From: Hyaloscypha bicolor E
Lineage: Eukaryota > Ascomycota > Leotiomycetes > Helotiales > Hyaloscyphaceae
Length of the DNA stretch: 64,000 bases
NCBI RefSeq assembly: GCF_002865645.1
Contig: NW_020194558.1
Span: 2,508,014 to 2,572,013, forward strand
Direction: 5' to 3'
Position 1 is the stretch's first letter. The number at the start of each line of letters is the position of its first letter. The notes under the pieces were generated by a model. It saw only the letters and a list, made by a program, of their open reading frames with translations. It did not search any database and had not been told where the DNA came from. Positions 1 through 12,089 of this stretch are shown one piece after another. The position numbers and the translations under genes are program-made.

Positions 1-1482
1 AAGCTTGGCAACCCCAATGTGTGTCCAGTCGCGTCCGATCATGTTGAGCACATGGCCAAGGGCATCCGACTTCGTGATGGTCCCATCAATATCAGAGATA
101 ACAGTTGGGACATCGTAACGCCAAAGATACATGTAAGCTTGGCATGTCGCTCTATTGACAGTAAAGCTCATAGGATTTGGTCCAGGCTTCAGACCAAGAG
201 CTTTGAGCTGGTCACTCGTCAGGCGTAGAGTCTTGGCATAGTTGCGATTCGGATCTCCGGCGGTCTCAGGAGGAGTCTTCGGTGGAGTTTCGAGGCCCAG
301 AGGTCCTGAATCGGACTCTGTTCGACGATGGGTGGGAATAATAGGGGTGTTTGACTCGCTCTCGGACTCGCTGTGGTAGCCTGGGTCTGAAGCAGCATCG
401 CTGCTCAGGATGGCATGGCCTGGGATTCCTGCCAGAGCTGCTCGCTGACTGGCTGCCTCTTTTGCTTCCTCGCTACTGTAGATCCAGAGATTTCCATTCT
501 CGTCGGCACCAATGAGAGCTCCAATATCATAATTGCCTTCCAACTCTTCTGATAGTATCTTCCTGGCAATAACCTCAGCTCTCAATGCATCATCATCGCT
601 ACTCTTGTATCCAGTCATATCTAGCATTAAATCTCCTGTATCTGTGACCTGGCTGGGAATATTCGAGGCAGAAAGTCGGTTGGACAGCGCAACTGCTCGC
701 TCGATAGCCTCTCTCGTAGGCAATGGTGGAGGGCTATGAGATCTGTCTGTGAAGTCTTCAGATCGGGCATCTTGTGGTAGAAATGTGGGTGTTAGAGAAC
801 GTGTTTGTCGTTCTCGTTCAGTACCGTCGCTGATTCGTGCGGACGGGGGGAGGAGTTCGTCGGTATTGGTGCGTCTAGCTGCGAGGCCAGCCCAGTCTCC
901 TGAGACTGGTCGTCCTACGGTGAACTCTGGAGAAGCAGAAAGTGGAGTTAGAGTACCTGTCGAAAGTTAGAATTGATGCATAGGTAGAGCTCCACTAAAC
1001 ATACTCAGATTGCTCGGCCGCCTGGGAGCTGAGGTTGAGAGCACGCCAGCCCCAGGTTTGGTGACACTACCAGATCTTGACTTCCCACTGACGGTGTCTA
1101 AATCGAGGTAATCCGGTTCGGACAGATTCGACAGATTCGATCCTTCAGCTGGCAAGGGAGGGCTAGAAGCTGGAGACACCAGAGGGGATGTTTGCATAGC
1201 CTCTGGAATATTATCGCTGGTCTCGAAGACAAAGAAAGCCTCGCCGCCCTCCCCGAGCTTCATAGCATAGTCTTGTTTCTGATCATTGACCCGGAATTCC
1301 ACCTTCTTCTCGTATGGTCGCAGGAGGGAGAACTTCCCGAACCGCACATGGAACGGAGAGCATGCCAGCGACCCATCTTCCTGCTCGACGACTATAACAT
1401 CAATGGCACCGCTAAGGGTGGCTGGGTTGATCGAATTCCATGTCTTCGAGACTGAACCACTGATGCTGCGAACGTACTGCAT
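1..1482 (-). CDS. PAH1: Lipin-type phosphatidate phosphatase, 3' part beyond the window
   Basis: Converts phosphatidate to diacylglycerol, controlling triacylglycerol and phospholipid synthesis; in yeast it acts at the ER/nuclear membrane after dephosphorylation. Two exons are visible: 1482-1005 and 956 to the left edge, with a 48-nt intron 957-1004 (GTATGT donor, TCTAAC branch, ACAG acceptor, phase 1). The first exon begins MQYVRSISGSVSKTWNSINP and carries the N-terminal lipin domain with DVIVVEQ and the HVRFGK stretch. Exon 2 is Ser/Pro/acidic-rich in the middle, then enters the catalytic domain: YAKTLRLTSDQLKALGL, then SDIDGTITKSDALGH, which holds the DxDGT HAD nucleophile motif. The frame is still open at base 1, so the rest of the catalytic domain and the C-terminus lie outside. 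Family assignment rests on the N-lip domain plus the DIDGT motif in one frame. Confidence 0.95.
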
Positions 1483-2419
1483 GGCAGTCGGAATCTGTTG
1501 GGAAGGGCACCAATTCGAATTATTCTGTGAACGAGAAACTTTGCGATCGTGTACGGGTAGAGACTGGACAGTGGGGATATGTTTTGGCTTTGCGCAGGGT
1601 CTGGATGAACGGTGGTTGTGGTGTGGTCAATGTGATGTCGTTTGAGAAGAACTTCGATTAATGTAAAGAGTTGGAATCGCAGCAGTCAGCACGCAAGGAG
1701 AAAGTCTATGGATGCACGAAGGTAGAATAAAGAGAGAAATGCACTTGGGGCGAAGAGAGCGGTGGAGGGATGGTTGACTCGTGTTGAGAGAGTTGGGGAT
1801 GTGGTTGTCGCCGTCTCTCAACACTGCTCGTGACGACAAGCTCCGTCGGGAAGCTCGCTGCTGACAACCCGCATTCATGCAGCCACAACAACCCCGGTGA
1901 AAGGCCGCTTTTCATTTTAAGCCGAGGTCACGACCACCGAGGAGGACAGCACATCACGGGCTCTTATTACTTTTCTCTTCCTCTCAGTCGGCGCCTACTA
2001 TTGTTCTACGCGCACAATAATGCAAGAGCAAAAGAAGACAATGGATCCATGGCCAGGATCTGGACTGCAGGATGCTGCTTCAGAGGCTTGAGATCAATAC
2101 TATGCTATTACGCCGAGGGGGAAGTAATTGATTCAGGGACCAGGGTCTCAATTCCACCATGCATGTGAAGAGGAATCACTCTTTCGGAAACACCGGGAAG
2201 CACATGTCGGGTACACCGTTTCTCTGGTATTGTCGTCTCTAGCAACGATTGTGTTGCATGTACAGGAGGCTACTCAGGAGTCTGAGGCCTGAAGTTTGAA
2301 GCCCGAATCACAGTACGGCTGTCGAAAGTAAGAAGCAAATTCTCACTCAAAGTCTGTGCACTCTCAATCTATATAGTTTATACTCTTCATTCTTCGGATA
2401 CCGCATGTCCACTTTTCCT
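1483..2419. other. Gene-free stretch upstream of PAH1
   Basis: No convincing gene. Open frames here overlap on both strands and show no family signature. It should hold the PAH1 promoter and 5' UTR, and the 3' UTR of the 2EXR locus. Confidence 0.6.
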
Positions 2420-3252
2420 TCATCCAAGCATACTGCTGGCGTTCTCCATGCAGTATATTGCGTTTCGAATGTTTCCAGCTTTGGTGTCACTCTTCGTGTG
2501 GCCTCTCACAACCTCACAAGGCAAGAATCCAGCACCAGTGTGCGTGCGAATATACCAGTATGGTTCTAAACTCAATCCCAAGACCTTCAAACCCGTGAAC
2601 CTTGTGAAGAGAACTCTGCTTGTCTTCCCATCGTCCTCATCCAGAGACCCCTGAAATGCTAGGACAGGCACGGCCAAGAACCGCAAGTTGTTGGAAACAT
2701 GTTCCTTTTTCCATCTGTCGAATAACTCGAACACTATCCGTGCTCCCCAATTCATTCTCCGTGCAGAGCAAGAGTAAAAATGTCGAGGAAAAGGGTATCC
2801 CTTTCGAAGTCGATCAGAGTGGCTGTTGATTCTGGTGTTTGGGACACGATAACCAAACGACTCGTAGCCGTTGTCAGATCCGCTGGCCACAAGCTGAGCT
2901 TACAACAGTACTCTGAATACTTCCGCCATGCACTCGGTTCTTCGCTTTCCATCTTCAAGTAATGATCATGACTCGCCGCAAAGGCGTCTCGGCAGGTCTC
3001 AGAAAGTCTGAGATGTGGAGGCCGTGAATATTCAGCAAAAAGTCTGTCGACTGAGATTTGAAGCAGTGGCTCACGCTCTATTCCATTGGGCTCCAAGTAA
3101 CGGTAGAATGGTGCAACAGACTTCCCCTCGTGGATATGTCGAAAGGCGTTGACTCGGATGTGTCGACCAGGAGTGTCCTCGTTTGCGAAGGCTAAATTCC
3201 ATATCTGTCGTCGAAGCTTGAGTGGGAGGGGAAACTTGTGAAATTCGGTCAA
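2420..3252 (-). pseudogene. 2EXR-domain gene with a frame break
   Basis: The N-terminal part reads FHKFPLPLKLRRQIWNLA, the F-x-x-F-P-x-L-P-x-x-L-R-x-x-I-W signature of the fungal 2EXR family (function unknown). This frame ends at a TGA at 2754-2752 after DTLFLDIFTLALHGE. The homologous-looking continuation (NWGARIVFELFDRWKK and VLAFQGSLDEDDGKTSR) lies in another frame and runs to a stop at 2420. The junction has no GT for an intron, so a one-base indel near 2750-2775 is the simplest reading. There is also no in-frame ATG before the domain: the frame runs back to a stop near 3320, and 3252 is only a TTG. An upstream spliced exon or a sequencing error could rescue it; otherwise it is a recent pseudogene. 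Confidence 0.6.
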
Positions 3253-3883
3253 GGGATGAGCTTCAGATTGTCGGGCATTATTGTGTTGCTCATACTTGTG
3301 GCTAAGAATAAATTCTCAAAATTAAATCGTAGGCAGAAAATGTTGATTGTACTAGATATCTCTCTGGGCTAGCTAGGACAGCGGCCCCAGAGTTTGTTGA
3401 TGAGCAAGCAGAGCATACTAAACAAGAAAATTAACAGGAAACAAAACCTTCATTACTTCCGGAGTATATTGAGCGGTCCTCAGTACCTTCAAGCACTGAT
3501 GAGGTCTTCATAGGTAGTGGTGTTCTCAGTCACGGAAGCCCCTGCCCGTTTTATCAGTGCCGGCATGAAAAAGCCAACCTCCGCATTTTTTTCATTGGCA
3601 GCAGATGCCGATCCATCCCCAGTTTTCACGACTCTGTCTCCAATCACAACGTGCGTGGCTGAGCCTGGCCAGGATGCGGTGCGGGCCTCAGGTTGTGCAA
3701 ACCGGCACAACCGCAAAGCAGAGCAAAGCATCTTCGAAGAAGCTCGGTACTCGAGGAATAGCCTTCCATGTCCTCCTCTGCCTCTGCCTTCTTCGATCTG
3801 TCGTGGCCACTCCTCACATCAACCTGTCTCGAGCCTCCGTCGGACTCGAGATAGTCGGACACGCCATCCGCCAATTACGCCGC
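3253..3883. other. Intergenic stretch, divergent promoter region
   Basis: Lies between the minus-strand 2EXR locus and the plus-strand fibronectin III gene. Overlapping short open frames exist on both strands around 3490-3880 but none has a recognisable domain; the last overlaps the likely 5' UTR of the next gene. Confidence 0.5.
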
Positions 3884-6800
3884 ATGAACGCTTTCACGTT
3901 CTATAGGGAGCTGATCGACTGGTTATTGAGCAATGTCACCGAGGAGAATATGTTCTTGATACAGTCGGTTGCGACTTGCTGCTCCCTTGGTTGGTGCGTG
4001 TGCTCCTGTGTCGTGTGCGCGGATGGGGCCGATACTGACGCTGTGACAAAGGCTCCTCTGGCGAGCATGGCATACCCTTTGGAAACCCGTTCCCGAGCTC
4101 ATCAGCATTCTCGGTGTTGAAGTCCCAGATGCTCCTGAGGTGTCCCTCGCAGGCATTCGATCCGACGCGATCACACTTCACTGGTCCCCGCCTGGAGCAA
4201 GCAAGCCTGTCATCAGATACGGAATCCAGGTTAATGGAGTCAACGGTAAGGGCAAAATCACGTCTGCGATAGGGATGGATACTGATATTTTACAGTCGGT
4301 GAGTCAACGCGGTCGGAAACTGCAATCACTGTTACAGGGCTACGTCCGGGACACTTCTACAACGTCCGAGTTATCGCAATTGGGTCGAACAATTTCCAGG
4401 CGCAGAGTGAGGTTCTACGGCTGAGAACATATGGCCGAGATGGGCGCCCTATCCTTACAAACGGCCGAGTACCTTCGAATCTATTGTTGGAGGACCATAA
4501 GAATGACAACGATGACAACCTTGCCGCAGGACCAAGCGCAGTTGTTGGAATCGAAGCTGTACCGTTTGCAGAGGGTTCTCAGGCAATGGTACGGGAGCCA
4601 AGTGCTAGCCATACTAGCCAGAGGCGGAATACTGGCGGAAGGAAACATTCTCCATCGATTGCCGCTGCCGATCAACCCCCTCTTCCCACAGCGGATTCTA
4701 ACCAATCTGTGGAGACGATGCATGAATTGACTGAGAAGTTCGAGACCATTCGTGTGGAAACTGAAGAAATAATGGCTCAGCAGTTAAGGGATAAGGAGGA
4801 GTTTGAAGTGCACATGAAAGATTTGACCAAGGAGCGGGACGAGAAGAAGAACCTTTTGAAAGAGAAGGAGAGAGCAAGCGAGAGGCTCAAGAGGGAGGTG
4901 CACCAGTCAGAGCAGACGAGCCGACAAGCGCAGGCTAGGAGGGCACAAAAAGAGAAGGTTTTACGAGACAAGAGAGCTGAAATAACGAAGGTACATGAGG
5001 ATATGATCAGATGGAAGAAAGAAATTGAAGACATGAAAACGCAACAAGAAGCATGGGATAAAGAGCAGGTCAAAATTCAGGAGGAAAAGGAGACCGAGGT
5101 CCAGAAACTCCAAGAGACCATCGAGGGGCGCCAGACTGCTCTACTCGCACTTGAAGAAGACATCAGAATCAAAGGATTGCATATCAAAGACCTGGAGGAA
5201 GAGCGTCAAAAACTCTTAGGAACTGAAGACGATGATGTCTCGAAGGAGCAGGATGAGAAGGATAAGCAAGAAGATCTCGAGTGGGAATCGACCGAGAGAA
5301 ACTGGGTCCTTACGCTCAACAACCACAGCCATCAACTCCGACACATCGAGACGGTGATCCACCAACAACAGAGCAACCTGGCCGCTCTAACTGCACAACA
5401 AGCCGCTAACCCAATCATGTATCATGCGAATTCATCTGGTGTTGATTTTGATCATACTGGCGGCCAAGGGAAGGCGAAGTCACGAAGGCCTCGAAATCGC
5501 AAGAGTCGGACCAGCACAATTTCATCTCCTGTTGCCGCTCATCCTATTGGGGACTCGCCATACCCGAGTGCGAGTGCTTACAACAACCTTAACAATACTG
5601 GCTCGCCTTTATGGGCTCCGGGGCCATATATAGATATGAACAATGACAACGGCTTTGTACCAATTTCGGAGCAGGTGGGCATGAGCGATGAAGAGGTCAG
5701 GCAGCTTACCGCTGGGGCACCTCTAAGCCCCACAGCACACGCATTACTCCCATCCAACATATTTGACACTGAAGACGATCCGCTTAGCCCTCGTCCAGGG
5801 TCGACAAGAGGATCCTTTGGCCCATCCTTTTTTGGAGCAGGCTACGAGAACGATCTACCATCTCCTGACTCTTCTAGTCGCTCAGCGAGTCTTATGTCCA
5901 GTCCTCAAAATTCGGCTCATAACCTAGCGATTTATGGAGTTTCTGGTCGCGACTCCCGGTCAGAGAACGACAGGAGATCTCTCAATTCACCTAGGGCAGA
6001 TTTTGGTGCAATAGGATCTCCTCCACCTGCATCCGAGCAACCAACATCATCCAGACTAGGGAATCTCTTGAACTTCTCAAGGTCACGAGGAAAGACAATG
6101 CAAGACGACGGGCCTGCTCTGGGATCACTAAAACAAGGCCAAAGCCAATCGTTCCCTCGCTCTACAGACGAGCCGGATGTTGCGGCTATTAGATCCCGTC
6201 GAATCAGCTTTTCTTCACCCGGCTGGGGTATGCCCTTCCTTCGTGGGTCTGCTACAGGAGAGCCATCAACGGCCGGTAATGCTCCTGCTCCTGCCAGAAA
6301 CCTAGGTGCCAGATCACGACGCGGGTTCAACATGTTTAGTTCAAGTACAGACGATACGGGGGCCTATTCGGAAAGGGATCCTAGTAGCCCTAGGCCACTA
6401 TCCATCGCTTCCTCAGACCTTCCGCGTCCTTCGACCGATAGTGCACCCTTCGGCTGGGGGCCCGCACATGACAATGTCATCAACAGAAACAGCCCTCTGG
6501 CTACCAATTGGTCACATACCCCTGCTCCAACTTGGTCTAGAAATCCGTCAAGGAGACCAAGTCTGCAGCATGGCTCTACAACTGCCTTGACAGCTCTTGG
6601 TAAGGATGATGGGTCGTTCCCGGACAATCAAACAAGTCCGCCTCCGGGGGTTGGTGTGATTGGCACACGGCCTTCTTCATCCCATGTTACTCCCAAACTG
6701 AATCCCGCCGCGCCAGCTTTCAAAGGTTTTAGCTTCCTAGGATCGAAATCTGGCAAAGACAAGGGTAAGGGGAAGGAAAAGGCAGTAGACACACCTACCG

Positions 6801-7366
6801 CTATGGACGAAGTTATTCAGAATGCCGACAGCTCATCACCAGCAGAACCAAGGCCGTCTCGAGACACTCCTTCCATCCACACCCAGAACAGCATGGCCGA
6901 GTCATATGAGAGCTTGGAAAGAACGTCAAGCAACACGCCTTCTGAGATGACCAACCCGTCAGCTGCCAGCACCAAGGAGAAGGAATCGACCTTCAAGCAA
7001 CTCCTTCGGAAAGGTAGCGCGAGTAAATTCAGCACGTCTTTCCGGAACAAAGATTTTGGCTTGTTCAGCGGAAAGAAAGGGGGGAGTAGTGCGGCCAATT
7101 CTGACCGGAACGCTTCGGTTGAACGGGATGGCAGCTTGGATGAGTACGGTGAGGATGCGGGACTAGGAAGGAGCGCGGACAGCGTTACTAGTAGCCCGAT
7201 GGTTGGCAGCACAGGGTCAGGGGAATGGGGGAAGCAAGCAGGGACGCCCAAGGAGGGCCGGAAAAGTATGAATTGGGGCCGGTTCGGGATGAAGAAGAAG
7301 GGCAGGGAGAGCTTGGAGGTGGACCGCAGTGAGGCGGAGACCACAGGCACAGAGGACGAGACATGA
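3884..7366 (+). CDS. Membrane-anchored fibronectin type III / coiled-coil protein
   Basis: Three exons: 3884-3993, 4052-4245, 4296-7366 (introns of 58 and 50 nt, phases 2 and 1), giving about 1124 residues. The N-terminus has a hydrophobic segment (MFLIQSVATCCSLGWLLW) fitting a membrane anchor; translation could also start at the in-frame ATG at 3950. A fibronectin III domain follows: VPDAPEVSLAGIRSDAITLHW, then VIRYGIQVNGVNVGE across intron 2, and GLRPGHFYNVRVIAIGSNN. Next is a charged coiled coil (about residues 230-430, rich in K, E, Q), then a long Ser/Pro/Asn-rich low-complexity region, and a basic tail with GFSFLGSK, FKQLLRKGSASKFS and MNWGRFGMKKKG. Such proteins occur in ascomycetes as uncharacterised fibronectin III proteins. 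The layout suggests a tethered scaffold; no enzyme motif is seen. Confidence 0.8.
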
Positions 7367-8265
7367 TGTGCATACAGTAGTTTTGATTGGAGTTTTGCAG
7401 TCGTTAAGAAACTTCAGCGTTGCATGCACTCCGTCCCGAAGCCGTCCCTGTTGATGAATCATGCGCTCGGCTCATAATCTGGAAGTCTGATCCTGTCCAG
7501 TCGGCTTGTTGGAGATGTTTATGCTGGTGCAATTAAGGTTGAGACACACTTCACTGTTTGAAGAGCGTCATTGTCTTGCATATTGATAACCTGCCGATTA
7601 GTCCTGCACACTTGCCCAAGCAGCACTTGATGTGAAACCGGCAATTAATAGCGTAACTTGACTGCAGTGTCAGCGTCAGTACCAGTAACCATCACTCTCA
7701 ACTGCCTGTCATAGCCTGCCTCTGCCGCAAGCAACCGCCCCCACTGTTGCACTGCCCCCACTGGCATTATTCGGTCCTCGGCGACCATCCCCCAACATCC
7801 ATCCCAAGATGCTCAGCACACGACACCTCACGTGGTCGCTAGGCGCAACCTACAGGCCTCAAGTGGGGAGGCCGGCGCCTCTTCTGCAACGCGCAGACGC
7901 CCTGCAGCGTCCCACCCTCACAGCACAGCTCCCGGACCTTTTGGCTTTTACCTCACCTTAGCTGCTGCTAAATTAAGATACTTGAGACGATGTCCCGACG
8001 GGACTCCCGATGAGTGAGAGCGGCGCAGTACCCGCTTATCGATGAGGCACGACAAGACATCTGTAGAACCCGAACCACCCCCAGAGCCTGAGGCGGATCC
8101 AGAACCCAGAACCTGGAGCCTCCAGAATAGATCCTCAGATCCTCAGCTCCTGCTGGTCCCGATCGATGAGGGAAGCGGCGACATCTAGGGCTACGAGCAC
8201 GGCCAGGTGCTTGGATTGGCGATCAATCGCGAGTTGAAGTGAAGTGTACCTGCCGTTGGGCTCCA
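7367..8265. other. Intergenic stretch before the Zn2Cys6 gene
   Basis: About 900 bp with no supported gene. It is the likely promoter and 5' leader of the Zn2Cys6 regulator, plus the 3' UTR of the fibronectin III gene. A short open frame at 7832-8017 has no signature. Confidence 0.5.
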
Positions 8266-10697
8266 ATGACAGATCCGGATAAGAGGCGGCAGGATCCTAC
8301 GCGTGTGCGGTATCCGAAAGTCAAGACTGGGTGAGTCACGAGAATCTGCTGTTCCCGCCTCCGTGGTGCTGGTCCTTTCGTCTCGTGCGCGTTGCGGACA
8401 TCCGGTCGGTCAAAGTCACGGTCATGGCCAAATCTAATTAATCCTTCGCAGGTGCATCACGTGTAGGAACCGCCGCGTCAAGTGCGACGAGACGAGGCCG
8501 AGCTGTCTACGCTGTCGCAAGTACGGCACTGAGTGCGGTGGTTATCTGCCCGGTCGACGAAGACCGCCTTCTTCGGCCTACGGATCATTCGCAACGCAGG
8601 CAAGGGCGTTGGTCCCTAAAGACCAGTCGAGTGCCCAGGTTATTCTCCAGCCTGCTATGAGCCTGTTCGAGACGGATCTCGAGCACCGCTATTTCAGATT
8701 ATTCTCTGACCACATCGCTACGGAAATATGTCCGTACTTCAACCCGGAGAGCTGGAGCCGGATGATTCTGCAGGCGTGTGCTACAGAGGCCTCGATTCGG
8801 CACGCGGCGGTAGCTATCGGGGCTTTGGGCAAGACGTATGAGATTGCCCAAGCCGGATTGTGTTCTGTCACGGGGCAGAAGTTCCCCAGTACGCTGGGCC
8901 AACTACCCGCTCCGAGAGTGAGCATTGAGAATCGGAGTGTAGAGGAGATTGTTGCAAGTGCAAATCTAGTTGCTGAGGCTCATGAGCATCATCGGGCGGC
9001 TCTGGAGCAGTATGATAAAGCTATTAAGCGTATGCGGAATGATATTTCGTGTGGGGGAGACACGCTGAGGACGACGTTGCTTATTTGTATTGTTATTATT
9101 TGTTTTGAGGCTATCCAGTAAGGCTCCGTTGTTTTCTTCTTCAAGACCCGAAAGCTAGCTGTTCCAAAGTCTGTCATGACCGTTTTGTCCTCGTGACTCT
9201 GGAGACAGCTTCGGAGCTCTTAACTCTCTCAAGCTCTTCTCTAGCACAGTACTAATTCGCTGTAGTGGGAACCATATATCGGCAGCTGCCCAGCTACAAA
9301 GTGGCCTGGCGCTCCTTCAGGAGTGGATGTCAAAGCAGCCAGACGCTCGTCACCATCCACAAGGCTTCTCATCTCCAGCCCCAGATGATGTAGAAGACTA
9401 TCTCGTCCAAACATTCGGCCGAATGGAAATCCAGTCCATGTCAGTCTTCGACCCACGTCCCGTCGAAACGCACCAAGCCCTCAAAGGAGAGGGCAAACAA
9501 GAAGTTCAACAAATGCCCACGCCATTCGCCTCAGTTGAGCAAGCTAGAGTATATCTCGACCTTATCACTCGTCGCTTAATGCACTACAACCACTCCATCC
9601 ACCCTCGAGGAGGGCAAAGAAAACTTCCACCCCAACAAATTCCCATGCCCTGGGCCAATCAATCAGTCCCCCAACCAATGCCCTGGATCGACGGCAAGAT
9701 CCCGCTCCCAAATACAACCTCTACCCTCTCCTCCGCCGACATCCACGCCGAGCAAGCCTCGCTAACCCAAGAACTCACAACCTGGACCGAAGCCTTCGCC
9801 CCCTTGCTCTCCCTCTCCCGAACTCTCGGCGGCCAAGATGCCATCTCCGCTCTTACATTATTAGTCTCCGCAATAACAAGCCAGATCTCCCTGGGGGCCG
9901 CATTCTTCATTAACGAATCCGCGTACGATGTATTCCTCCCGGCATTCAAAACTATAGTCCAGTCCTCCTCCCTGCTCCTCTCGCTCCTCGAACAACAACA
10001 ACTCTCTAAACCGCCCCCTTCCTTCGCGCCCACTGCCTCTTCCCCCTCTAGCTCCCACTCCCCACAAAAGGAAGCCTCAGAACGCACCGAGCGCGGCCTA
10101 GCCTTACGCTTCTCATTCGATATCGCGGTCGTTCCATCACTTTATACGGTGGTGATTAAATGCAGAGATCCGCATATCCGCCGCGCGGCACTGAAGTTAT
10201 TAGATCGGTACCCGAGAAGGGAAGGGGTTTGGGATAGTGTTGCCGTTGCTGGACTCGGGAGGTGGGTCATGGCGCTGGAGGAGGAAGGGGCACTGAGATG
10301 GCAAAGTGCGAGCCCGCCTGATACTACCACTACTTCAACTTCTCCTCACCCAATACCTGAATCAACCTCCAATCCAAATCCGAAGCAAAAATCCAATCCA
10401 ACCCACCCTGCCCCAGGATCTGGATCTGGATTTAGACACGCCTCGCCCGCCTCCACACCCCTCTCACGTCACGAAACCCCTCCAGGAACCAGCACTTCCA
10501 GAGAAGGCAGTTACAGCGACGGTACGCGCGTCTCCGAAAAACCGCCCCGCGAATACCCAATCATCCCCGAAGAAATGCGTGTTAGGAAAGCAGCTATGCG
10601 GTTCGATTTGCTCGCAAGAAGAGCGAACATGAGTTGTATGCAGATGGACTTCAAGAGCGGGGATTTTGTTGAGAAGACGGAGGTTTTCCGCTGGTAA
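8266..10697 (+). CDS. Zn2Cys6 binuclear cluster transcription factor
   Basis: Nuclear DNA-binding regulator of unknown target. Exons 8266-8330, 8452-9117, 9266-10697 (introns 121 and 148 nt; phase 2 at both), about 720 residues. Intron 1 splits the protein right before the zinc cluster: exon 1 ends KTG and exon 2 starts CITCRNRRVKCDETRPSCL, then RCRKYGTEC, giving the six cysteines of a fungal C6 cluster from residue 23. The middle region contains a typical regulator stretch spanning intron 2, with IVIICFEAIHGNHISAAAQL and SGLALLQEWM, similar to many C6 proteins with the fungal-specific middle homology region. The C-terminal third is Ser/Thr/Pro-rich and ends FVEKTEVFRW. No neighbouring pathway genes point to its target. 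Confidence 0.88.
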
Positions 10698-10748
10698 AAA
10701 AAAATGAGTTATATATACCTGTAACGATGACGACAAACCACTTCCTTT

Positions 10749-10868
<120 letters not shown>

Positions 10869-12089
10869 GATTTGGGCTTTTTATTTCACGGGAGGGGTAT
10901 AAGGTTAGAAGGGTTGATTGGCGAAAGGATAGGGGAAGGGCGGGGAGTTCTTAACGATTAAGCGAGCATTTTCTTGGTGGTGGGATGGGGATGGTGTATG
11001 GACAGCACAGCACGCGCCCGCCTGATGCATTTCTGGACATTTACAAGACACGAATAATGGGGCTTCTATTGAACTCGAAATACTTGTGTTTGTATACCAG
11101 ATCAAGCAAGCAAGCAAACCCCTCAAACCTGCTTTCTCTCTCTCTATGATTCGGCTGCTTGCTTCGTCTTCGAGGTTTTTGATGCCTGAACTTACAGTAC
11201 GGTCTCCTTTCTCGGCTCCGCTGTCCATCCTATCCTATCCCATCACATCCCCCTTTCATCCGCACTCCAACCAGCGCAAGTCGCGCATCTGATTCATCGC
11301 CTCGCACCTCACAGAACTCCGTACTCCTCTCTCAGCGTCCCATTCAGCCACAGTTTCGCGTTCGCTTTCCAAATCGTGTATGGAGTGTCGAGTTTTACGT
11401 CAAGCTTTCTGTAAGGCTGACTGACACACGGAGTTACGAGGTGATACGAGGTGCTTGTGAAACACTAGACCTTGTTGCTGTCATAGCTCAGCAGAATCTT
11501 CTTTATGGAATGGATGTTCACTCGCTACCACGATTGTGAGTAAGCTGATTGATACCTGATACTCCACTCGGCTCGGCGAGCGGAAGTGGTGGATGGAGGA
11601 GTTGTGCGAGCTGGATTAGGAGTATAGCGAGAGAGGTTAGTTGTCTCTGAGCTAAGAAAGGATTAATACCATACTTAATTATAGTTAGTAATAGATGTTT
11701 GCTGGTTGCATGTCACGTGGAGAAAGTGGGAAGTTGGATGTTTGTTTGATTTCCTATGCAACAGTTTCCTTGGACAATCCAATGATGTCCGACTACTCTC
11801 TACCAGCAATCCAAAGCCAGTGGTATACTCCAACAACGTGTGATCTTTGCACAGCAACATTATGTACAGATTCTCGAGCAGACTTCCTTCTCGGCGGAAG
11901 GTGACCTCTCGAAGAGCAGACTGCTCAGCCCCAGCGAGAAAGTCTCAAAATCCACAGAAACCAGTGGCCACCAGTATTTATTCCTACAGTGAGCACAGTG
12001 ATCACCCTTGAAGGGCAGTATGTCGATAAGATCCAGCAGTCCATACGGGAGCCCTCAAATACCAGCCGCCGTCCATAGCTTCCTAATCA
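10869..12089. other. Intergenic stretch, convergent gene ends
   Basis: About 1.2 kb between two convergent genes. Short open frames (10905-11228 minus, 11086-11292 plus, 11675-11904) have no domain or splice support. One CACGTG box is present near 11714. Confidence 0.5.
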
